A DNA stretch of 64,000 nucleotides. Source: Virgibacillus_F necropolis_A (GTDB lineage: Bacteria > Bacillota > Bacilli > Bacillales > Amphibacillaceae). This document shows positions 9,307 to 16,178 of this stretch, piece after piece (position 1 is the stretch's first letter; each line of letters opens with the position of its first letter). The stretch spans positions 1,116,001 to 1,180,000 of the forward strand of contig NZ_CP084992.1 in the NCBI RefSeq assembly GCF_044793635.1, read 5' to 3'. A program made the translations under genes and the position numbers. The notes under the pieces were generated by a model, which made no database searches, was not told the DNA's origin, and saw nothing but the letters and a program-made list of their open reading frames with translations.

Positions 9307-9759
9307 TCAACTTTTCAATTTCACATGTTTTTCCCGCAAATCCACCACCATCAACTCCACAAGTGCCTCCTGATACCCAGCTTTCCTTAACCTCCGCATG
9401 TCCTCCGCTACTTCAAGTAATTCACTATCACGAGTACTCTTCAATTTCTCCACTTGCTCATTACTCAGCTCTTTTAACGGCGAAGTTTTACTGTAATCCT
9501 CCAAACCCATCCGCCACAGCTGCACATGTTCAGGGTATCTATCCAACAACCGCTGCGCCATTCCTAACCCCTCTGGATCAAAATCACTTGCATAATGAAG
9601 GGGGCATCCCTCTGCTATCAATAATAGTGCAGCCAATTTAAATTGTCCATTCGTGCTAATAATTGGTGCTCCGGGTTCATAATCGAGAAGCTTCGAGCAA
9701 ACGCCAGAGTTTTCAACAATCCATACATCATTCCCGTGTTGAATAAAGGATTTTAAAAG
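9307..9759 (-). pseudogene. 3' remnant of Wadjet type II jetD (DUF2399 Toprim-like nuclease subunit)
   Basis: An open frame of 150 codons runs back from the TGA at 9307 to an in-frame stop at 9760, with no credible start. It encodes the Toprim-like C-terminal domain of the DUF2399/TIGR02679 family: VWIVENSGVCSKL with the conserved Glu, TNGQFKLAALLL, then YASDFDPEGLGMAQRLL carrying the DxDxxG acidic motif, and the downstream LWRMGLEDY. Full family members are near 400 residues, so the first ~250 are gone. In type II Wadjet the partners are DUF2397, DUF2398 and an SMC-like ATPase; none is present here. Family assignment is from memory of these motifs; a broken gene is the simplest reading. Confidence 0.7.
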
Positions 9760-9833
9760 TTAATGACAAAACATTCAAAGTAATGAAACCCTTTTGGTTG
9801 TTAAAACGTAGATTTATTGAAGGGGGAATATGT

Positions 9834-10145
9834 GTGAAAAAGGTCATTGGTTGGACAATATTATCTGCTATCGCAATTGGAATAATAGTATGGATTACGA
9901 GTGAAATCATTTCTTTCTCATATAGCGAATGGAGCTTTTTTATTGGTTTGGGGATATCTGTTATACTGTTCTCCTTTAACAGTAGAGGAGGAATGTTATC
10001 AAAAGGGGCAACTTATGAAGCGAGTGAGACAAGTTGGAAAATTCAAAAGGATGAAGAGATGAAAGTAAATGTAGGTGCTGTATTTTATGGTTCTGTTCTA
10101 TTTACTTTTATAAGTTTTATTTCGATGATTATCACGTATTTTTAA
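9834..10145 (+). CDS. small three-helix membrane protein, unknown
   Basis: A 103-residue protein with hydrophobic segments at about 4-24, 32-47 and 80-102 and a polar loop (SRGGMLSKGATYEASETS) between the second and third. The start is taken as GTG at 9834 because GGGGG lies 8 bp before it; an upstream ATG at 9783 has no ribosome binding site. No enzyme motif; I do not recognise the family. A terminator follows at 10205-10232. Confidence 0.65.
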   Translation: MKKVIGWTILSAIAIGIIVWITSEIISFSYSEWSFFIGLGISVILFSFNSRGGMLSKGATYEASETSWKIQKDEEMKVNVGAVFYGSVLFTFISFISMIITYF

Positions 10146-10204
10146 AAAGCGTTAGTGAGCATTAGATTAAAAATAAATTTATTAAAAAAAGAATGATATA
10201 GTAT

Positions 10205-10232
10205 AAAGAGCTTGGACTTCCCAAGCTCTTTT
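10205..10232. terminator. bidirectional terminator
   Basis: AAAGAGCTTGG pairs perfectly with CCAAGCTCTTT around a 5-nt loop, with T runs on both strands. It serves the membrane-protein gene at 9834 and the converging helicase gene at 10287. Confidence 0.85.
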
Positions 10233-10286
10233 ATTAATGTTTCATTAGGTACAAATACTTTGATATTATTAAAGTCCTGTTTAATT

Positions 10287-12629
10287 TCAAAATAACTTCA
10301 TCTGTTGCCCCGCACTATCCGTTTTAGAACCCGCTTCTTTCAATTTATAACCCAAAGAATTGTATCCTTTCAGTCTCTTCTCAAACATCTTCTTTAACAC
10401 AGGCTCCTGATGATCAACATAGTCATAAACTTTAACTACTTCTTTATCATCGTGTAATCGATGAAGTCTACCAACATATTGTTGTAAAGTACCTTTCCAT
10501 GATATTGGCATAGCAAGGAACATAGTATCCAACCTGGCGTTATCAAATCCTTCTCCAATATACTTACCTGTCGCAATAACTAATCGTTCTTGTTTATCCG
10601 GTATTTCTTCTAATTTTTTTAATTTAGTTTGTTCCTCTTTTTTACTCATTCCACCTGTTAGTACAATGATATTCTTCGCGAATCCTGTTAATCGCGATTC
10701 GAACTCTTTTACGTGATCTACTCTTTCCGTTAATATAATGGGGCACGCGCCCTTATCAAGTTCTTTTAGTACATCGTTAAAAATCATGTCATTTCGCTTG
10801 TCACTCTTAATAAGTTCGGAGTACATATTTTGTATATCTAATTGCCCTTCTTCCACCTTCGTTTTATAAGCTGTATATCTAGGCACTAAAATGTGTTCAA
10901 ATGGGCGAACTTTTGCTTGATTTTTTGCACTAACTTTAAAACGAATTGGGCCACATTGCATGGTCATGATCTGATGTAATCCGTCCTTACGAGTTGGTGT
11001 GGCGGTCAAACCATAGACAAACCTAGCTTCTGCTTTTTTTAACACCATTTCAAAACTAAAAGCGGATATGTGATGACATTCATCTACAATTATTTGTCCA
11101 TATTGGGTAATAAGATCCTTTACTACCCCATTATGATTCAAACTCTGAATGGTCGCGATATCAACCTTACCTTTTGCAGTATTTTTCCCGCCACCTACTT
11201 GTCCAATTTCACTTATATCAATATTAAAGAAGGCTGATAAACGGTCTTTCCACTGGTCAATCAATTGTTTACGATGAACAATTACAAGTGTGTTTACGTT
11301 TCGTTTTGATATAAGAGATGCAGCAACAACAGTTTTTCCAAAGCCTGTTGTTGCTGATAAAATCCCACATGGATATTTCATCAAACTCTGAACCGCCTCT
11401 TCTTGCTGAGGTCTCAACTTTCCATGAAACTCAAAATTTATTTCTTTTCCTGAACTGGCTTTTTCTATAATGGTTAATTCAATTTTGTTCTCTGCAAAAA
11501 GGCTCTTAATATCTTTCACACACCCACGTGGTAAAATCAAATAATCTTGGTCTTCTTCGGTACAGTCAATTTTTCTAGGGAGTTTGTATGTTGACAAACG
11601 CTTTGCTTGTGCTTTATAAAATTCCGGATTATTAAAAGTTGCTAGTTGTTGCAGTTGATTCATAAGTTTAGACGGAAGCCCACTTTTTGGTATATAAATG
11701 CCATTTTTATTTAGTACATTTATTTTATCCGGCATTTTTTCTTCATACGTTTCTGGTTTATTTTTTACAATAGAAATGGATTGATTCTGGTAGTACTTCC
11801 TGATTAGGTTATCGACTTCTTTATAAGTTATCTTTTTAATATTATCCAAATAGTTCCATTGGTCAGGAAAAGCATTAAAATATTCATCGACAAATACACT
11901 ATTCCCTTTTTCTCGTGGTTCATGTTGCAAAGGAAGTGCAATTAAATTACCAAAGCCACCTTTTGGTAGCGTGTCCTGATTTGGAAACAACCGGTCGTAT
12001 GAATCAATACCTGTCTGATAACGTTTTTCTAACGTTCGAGTCAGTAGAAAGTTACCTAATTTACGTGCTGTTTTTGCTAGAATTGCATCCTGAAAGAAGA
12101 TCCAAACATGACATCCATTGCCAGATCGGGATATTTCAATACTAGCTGCAACAGAAAACTCTTTACATGTTTCCATGAATGCTGTTGCATCATCTTGCCA
12201 ATTCTCTTTATCGAAATCGACTGCTAAAAACCAACATGTTTCATCTTGTAGCATCGGATAAATACCAATCGTTTTCTTTCCAATTAGATGATCATAAATA
12301 ACTTGATCTGTTAGGGGAAATAGTTTCCTATCCTGATATGACTCCTTGTTTGGCCCTTTACGTGCGCGAGCTGGTGAATACCCTGATTTCCCATCTCGAT
12401 ACTCCCAACGAATAGCAAATACATCCGTTCTCCCTTTGAACAAACTTCTAAAGATCTTTATTCTCTCTTTTAGGATTTGTTCTTTTGATTTTACAGATCC
12501 CATCTGTGGTTGTTTCATGGAGATAGTGATGTTGTTAAGTCTCAGAATCTCTTTTAATTTATGGTTTTCCTCTTTCAAAGTCTCACATTCTTTTAGCACC
12601 CTTTGAAGTTTTCGTTCAAGGCTATCCAT
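10287..12629 (-). CDS. TOTE-type primase-helicase (AEP primase fused to SF2 helicase)
   Basis: A 780-residue fusion. Residues 1-30 are a coiled coil. An archaeo-eukaryotic-primase-like domain (about 50-290) shows the DxD pair in FLAVDFDKE (Asp138, Asp140) and the second-motif histidine in RSGNGCHVWIF (His174), the pattern of the AEP domain of TOTE conflict systems. An SF2 helicase follows (about 405-770): Walker A SATTGFGKT (Lys432), DECH box IIVDECHHIS (Asp516), motif III LTATPTRKDG and motif VI QYVGRLHRLHD. Such proteins are linked to genome defence or conflict, but the activity is untested. It is divergent from the gene at 12755 across a 125-bp spacer, and may act with the two genes there. 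Confidence 0.85.
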   Translation of the reverse strand: MDSLERKLQRVLKECETLKEENHKLKEILRLNNITISMKQPQMGSVKSKEQILKERIKIFRSLFKGRTDVFAIRWEYRDGKSGYSPARARKGPNKESYQDRKLFPLTDQVIYDHLIGKKTIGIYPMLQDETCWFLAVDFDKENWQDDATAFMETCKEFSVAASIEISRSGNGCHVWIFFQDAILAKTARKLGNFLLTRTLEKRYQTGIDSYDRLFPNQDTLPKGGFGNLIALPLQHEPREKGNSVFVDEYFNAFPDQWNYLDNIKKITYKEVDNLIRKYYQNQSISIVKNKPETYEEKMPDKINVLNKNGIYIPKSGLPSKLMNQLQQLATFNNPEFYKAQAKRLSTYKLPRKIDCTEEDQDYLILPRGCVKDIKSLFAENKIELTIIEKASSGKEINFEFHGKLRPQQEEAVQSLMKYPCGILSATTGFGKTVVAASLISKRNVNTLVIVHRKQLIDQWKDRLSAFFNIDISEIGQVGGGKNTAKGKVDIATIQSLNHNGVVKDLITQYGQIIVDECHHISAFSFEMVLKKAEARFVYGLTATPTRKDGLHQIMTMQCGPIRFKVSAKNQAKVRPFEHILVPRYTAYKTKVEEGQLDIQNMYSELIKSDKRNDMIFNDVLKELDKGACPIILTERVDHVKEFESRLTGFAKNIIVLTGGMSKKEEQTKLKKLEEIPDKQERLVIATGKYIGEGFDNARLDTMFLAMPISWKGTLQQYVGRLHRLHDDKEVVKVYDYVDHQEPVLKKMFEKRLKGYNSLGYKLKEAGSKTDSAGQQMKLF

Positions 12630-12754
12630 AGGAATCCCCCACTTTTGCTAGAAATTATTATTGTTATTATACAAGATGTCCGGTTTATGACCAAAATAGT
12701 ACATTTGAACACACAAATAAAAACGTTTAAAATGAAACCTGGGAGGGGTTTCTC

Positions 12755-13195
12755 ATGGGAAAGAGTAAGAAAAATAATGCTATGCCGCCCAGGCACAAAC
12801 GGCTTAATCGCAAAGAACGACTTCAGGCGGCACCCCACTGGATTGAAAAGAATCTGGTACACAGTTATAGCAATCATTTTGGTGTAGATAAATTGTGTGC
12901 AGTTAATGAACTTGAAATACTAGGTTATTCTAACAGTGAAGAATATAGTCTTAAATTACAGAACGCGTTAATTCAAAAGCAGAAACAGAATGAAAAACGT
13001 AAAGCTGCTAAAAGACAAAATAATATTGAGTTTTTGGAAGATGAGAGTGATGAAACATACGCATTCATTGCTGGTTATACATCTGGCGGAGCACCTTTTG
13101 GTATAAAGTGGGAAGAATGGGAACAAGATGAGGATAACCCTAATTCTAAAAAGGGTAATGTTCCCACTATAGACGAGGACGACCTACCCTTTTGA
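12755..13195 (+). CDS. conserved hypothetical protein beside the TOTE-type helicase
   Basis: A 146-residue soluble protein. Its front is basic (MPPRHKRLNRKERLQAAPHWI), followed by NHFGVDKLCAVNELEILGY, a lysine-rich middle and an acidic tail with the motif TYAFIAGYTSGGAPFGIKWEEW. I know this pattern as a recurrent unnamed Firmicute protein, but no function. The ATG follows GGGAGGGG at 12740-12747. It is head-to-head with the primase-helicase and 23 bp before the gene at 13219, so it may form an operon with the latter. Basic N-terminus and neighbour suggest a nucleic-acid link; that is only inference. Confidence 0.8.
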   Translation: MGKSKKNNAMPPRHKRLNRKERLQAAPHWIEKNLVHSYSNHFGVDKLCAVNELEILGYSNSEEYSLKLQNALIQKQKQNEKRKAAKRQNNIEFLEDESDETYAFIAGYTSGGAPFGIKWEEWEQDEDNPNSKKGNVPTIDEDDLPF

Positions 13196-13218
13196 TTATG
13201 TAAAGGAGTGTATCGAAA

Positions 13219-13551
13219 ATGAAAAAACCAAAGGCAGAACGTAAGCGCGATAGGGAAATACTCGACTTGTATCATAAATATCTAACAGAACTAGAGCTTG
13301 AGCCACTATTTCATTCTTTTAAACAATGGGAAACAAAGGATCTACCATACTATGAGTTAACCGAATTAATTCACGAGTTTCATAAGAAGAACCAAAAAAT
13401 ATGGTCAACATTTAATGGTGGATTTGGTAGAGAGTACTTAATATTTCGAGCAAAAAAAGAATTAGATATGTTTAATGAGCGTGATTTAAAAGATGAAGTC
13501 TACCAAAGGTGGCTAGAATCTGACAGGATATTCAGCGATTCTAATGAATAA
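13219..13551 (+). CDS. hypothetical protein, second companion gene
   Basis: A 110-residue soluble protein, highly charged (KKPKAERKRDREILDLYHKY at the start), with FNGGFGREYLIFRAKKEL near the C-terminus. No membrane segment and no motif I can name. AAAGGAGTG lies at 13201-13209, well spaced before the ATG. It follows the gene at 12755 by 23 bp and is probably co-transcribed with it. It converges with the mini-gene at 13559. Confidence 0.75.
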   Translation: MKKPKAERKRDREILDLYHKYLTELELEPLFHSFKQWETKDLPYYELTELIHEFHKKNQKIWSTFNGGFGREYLIFRAKKELDMFNERDLKDEVYQRWLESDRIFSDSNE

Positions 13552-13558
13552 GCAGATC

Positions 13559-13699
13559 TTATTTGATGAAAATTCGTACAATCAAACCTGCTAACTCAAA
13601 GATAAACTCAAACATATCGAAAAGTTTTTGCCCTTTCCTACTTCTTCTTCTGGCATCTTCTTTTTGAAGATCTGGATACTCTTTTCCCAAGTTTCTCAT
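13559..13699 (-). CDS. 46-residue protein with hydrophobic C-terminus
   Basis: A short gene: MRNLGKEYPDLQKEDARRRS, then a basic stretch, then FDMFEFIFELAGLIVRIFIK. The front is charged and the tail is an amphipathic or membrane-associated helix. AAGGAGATG at normal distance before the ATG and normal codon use support translation. It converges with the gene at 13219. Possible roles such as a membrane anchor or a small toxin-like peptide cannot be told apart from sequence alone. Confidence 0.6.
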   Translation of the reverse strand: MRNLGKEYPDLQKEDARRRSRKGQKLFDMFEFIFELAGLIVRIFIK

Positions 13700-13992
13700 C
13701 ACTTCATCTCCTTAGAAATATATGATTAATATCACCATGAACAGAAGGGTGAACCTCCCCACTCCCACTCAGTTTATTACGTATACGAATTCCAAGTAAA
13801 AAGGTTTCACAAAATCATTCCGGGTTCCTTTACCTATCGCATACATTAAAAATGTAATGTTAAAGGACCACCAATTTGTATGCTAATTTATTGGTCGTTT
13901 TTTGTTGTTACAATAGCCATTTTCGAGTAAGTCTACATTTTGGCATACATAAAAGAAAGACCTTGAATAAAGGAATACCTAAAATTACTTTC

Positions 13993-14250
13993 GCGGACAT
14001 CAGATACCTTATTTATAGATAACAACCAATATTAAAGTGTTAAACGGACACCAGTTTCCTTATTTGGAGGGAATCCCCCTATTTTACTTTGATATATGTT
14101 AAATAGGGGATCGTATGAACCCCGTACCTCCTCAAAATCACTGTTTTAATAGAAATAGCGAACCGTATGTCCGCCAGTTCCAGTTATTGCCAATTAGGGG
14201 ATTTTGTGATAGATACGGAAAGTTTTCACAAAATCATTTGCCTTTTGCGC
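13993..14250. repeat. degenerate short repeats in the gap before amiE
   Basis: The 759 bp between 13699 and 14459 hold no gene. GCGGACATCAGATACCTTAT (13993) recurs as ACGGACACCAGTTTCCTTAT (14044) and, inverted, as GGAACTGGCGGACATACGGT (complement of 14162-14181). TAGGGGAT occurs twice (14103, 14196) and TTTTCACAAAATCATT-like text twice (13807, 14223). They look like worn copies of a dispersed intergenic repeat. The last 130 bp are the regulatory region described next. Confidence 0.4.
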
Positions 14251-14326
14251 CACCAAACCAGCAACTAATTTCGATTGTTATAATATAACAATCACAACGA
14301 CGAAACATTTACAAAACCCTACAAAT

Positions 14327-14387
14327 TACCCCCTTCCATTGACACGCTTCTACAATACGTCCCAGCTTTTTTGCGACTTAAGTGGTA
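14327..14387 (+). promoter_or_regulatory. conserved upstream element P (copy 1, amiE operon)
   Basis: From TACCCCC (14327) to the promoter -10 at 14416, this region matches 29124-29213 in 59 of 90 ungapped positions. Shared blocks are TTGACA, TTCTACAA, TCCCA, TTTTTTGnGAC and GGTAT, all with identical spacing. They lie about 25-85 bp upstream of the likely -10 box, where an activator would bind. Blocks repeat about every 10-12 bp. I cannot name the regulator. Confidence 0.6.
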
Positions 14388-14416
14388 TAGACATCTATAA
14401 CAGGCAACATTATAGT
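14388..14416 (+). promoter_or_regulatory. sigma-A-like promoter of amiE-nagZ-namZ
   Basis: TAGACA at 14388-14393 and TATAGT at 14411-14416 are 17 bp apart. The start of transcription would fall near 14423, giving a ~36-nt leader before the amiE ATG with GGAGG at 14448-14452. Confidence 0.6.
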
Positions 14417-14458
14417 TAATGTAAGCCTTTTCATATATTAATAGATTGGAGGAATAAG

Positions 14459-16165
14459 ATGCTTAATTACCGAAAGTTGTTTTATGCTACTTTGTCTGTT
14501 GTTTTAACATCTTCATTGCTAGTAACTACCGCAACACCAGCAAGTGCAACTTCCTCACCTACGATTGAAAAACATAACAAAAAGAAAGCGCAAGAACGAC
14601 CCCATCCAAGATTTTCTTGGGGGACACCGGGACCGACTTCACCAGTTTTACATCCTGGGTCAGCGCGGGGTGCTGGTATGATGCAGGCACCATTAAATGA
14701 AATCGATCCAATTATGAATTCGATGATCGATGAAGGTGTAATGCCTGGCGCGGTAACATTCGTTGCAAGACGGGGCCATATTGTACAGCACGAAGCTTAT
14801 GGTCATGCCTTATTGTATGAAAATGATGAGGGAGATCTTGTTGATGAACCAATCAAAATGCAAAAGGATACCATTTTTGACCTCGCATCCTTAAGTAAAA
14901 TTTTCACCACAACAGCTGCAATGAAACTGTATGAACAAGGCTATTTTGAATTAGATGATCCAGTTGCCGAGTACATTCCTGAATTTGCTCAAAACGGCAA
15001 GGAAGATGTAACGATTAAACAGCTAATGACACACACATCCGGATTTAAAGCATGGGTCCCACTTTATACCATTGGAGAAAGCCGAGAAGATCGGTTGGAC
15101 TATGTTTTTCAGTATCCATTAGATAATCCTCCAGGAACTACCTATACCTACAGTGATTTAAATATGATCACATTGGGTGCTTTAATCGAACGTTTATCAG
15201 GTAAACGACTTGATGAATTTGTAAGTGACACCCTACTAGAACCACTTCAGATGACAGACACCATGTATAACCCACCAGAATCGTTAAAAAATCGAATAGC
15301 TGCAACGGAATATCAGCCATGGACCAATAGAGGCCTCGTTTGGGGTGACGTCCATGATGAAAATGCTTGGTCATTAGGCGGTGTCGCTGGACATGCGGGT
15401 GTTTTTTCCACTGCAAATGATTTAGCTAAACTAGGTCACATGTTTGTCAATGATGGCCGTTATGGTGGCAAGCAGATTCTCCAACCGGAAACCATTCAAT
15501 TGTTGGTTGAAAATCAAATTCCACAATTTCCGGGTAATGAACATGGATTGGGCTGGGAACTTGCGCAAGGCTGGTATATGGATGCATTAACGGAAGCTTC
15601 CACAATTGGTCACACCGGCTACACAGGGACTTCTATTGCTATCAACTTAAATAACGACACAATTGCAATTTTGCTGACCAATACTGTTCACCCGAGCCGT
15701 GAAGGTGTTTCGACTAACCCTGCCAGAAGACAATTTGCACGCCAGGTTGCTGATGCTATACCTGTTTCCATTCCTAAAGGTCAGGATGCATGGTTTTCAG
15801 GTTACGGGGACGAGTTAAACAGTTCTCTGACAGCACGAGTAAATATTGAATCAAGTGCCACCCTAACCTTTGATACATGGTACCGCATTGAACAGAGCTA
15901 TGACCATGGTTTGGTGGAAGTCTCCGAGGATGGTACAAATTGGACACTTGCTACACCATCATTAACAGGTAGTAGTGTTGATTGGCAGTCAAAAGAAGTT
16001 CAGCTTCCTGAAGGTACTAAGTTTGTACGATTCCAGTACCAGACAGATCCATCTACCAATAGCCGTGGGTGGTATATAACAAATGCAAAAGTAGAGAACA
16101 ATAACGGAAAACAAACACCGCTTCAATTTAATTCAACAGATCAATGGGAACAACGCAATTACTAA
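14459..16165 (+). CDS. amiE: secreted N-acetylmuramoyl-L-alanine amidase AmiE (beta-lactamase fold) with extra C-terminal domain
   Basis: Serine hydrolase of the AmiE/YbbE group, which in B. subtilis removes the stem peptide from MurNAc-peptides after NagZ action. Residues 1-31 form a signal peptide ending ASA. The beta-lactamase domain (about 70-440) shows the SxxK motif SLSK (Ser144, Lys147), YSDLN as the YxN motif, and GHTGYTG as the HxG motif. Residues about 440-560 add a beta-sandwich-like domain (WFSGYGDELNSSLTARVN and on) not present in the shorter B. subtilis protein; it resembles the sandwich appended to secreted Bacillus proteases and may bind the wall. First gene of the operon, 13 bp before nagZ. 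Confidence 0.9.
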   Translation: MLNYRKLFYATLSVVLTSSLLVTTATPASATSSPTIEKHNKKKAQERPHPRFSWGTPGPTSPVLHPGSARGAGMMQAPLNEIDPIMNSMIDEGVMPGAVTFVARRGHIVQHEAYGHALLYENDEGDLVDEPIKMQKDTIFDLASLSKIFTTTAAMKLYEQGYFELDDPVAEYIPEFAQNGKEDVTIKQLMTHTSGFKAWVPLYTIGESREDRLDYVFQYPLDNPPGTTYTYSDLNMITLGALIERLSGKRLDEFVSDTLLEPLQMTDTMYNPPESLKNRIAATEYQPWTNRGLVWGDVHDENAWSLGGVAGHAGVFSTANDLAKLGHMFVNDGRYGGKQILQPETIQLLVENQIPQFPGNEHGLGWELAQGWYMDALTEASTIGHTGYTGTSIAINLNNDTIAILLTNTVHPSREGVSTNPARRQFARQVADAIPVSIPKGQDAWFSGYGDELNSSLTARVNIESSATLTFDTWYRIEQSYDHGLVEVSEDGTNWTLATPSLTGSSVDWQSKEVQLPEGTKFVRFQYQTDPSTNSRGWYITNAKVENNNGKQTPLQFNSTDQWEQRNY

Positions 16166-16178
16166 TTGGAGGGATACG

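Noticed and set aside
9363..9641. Frame of 92 codons on the plus strand opposite the jetD remnant
   Set aside because: Shadow of the DUF2399 coding frame; no ribosome binding site and odd composition.
14338..14356. TTGACA followed by TACAAT as the amiE promoter
   Set aside because: The boxes are only 6 bp apart. The blocks are better read as part of element P; the promoter is TAGACA/TATAGT downstream.
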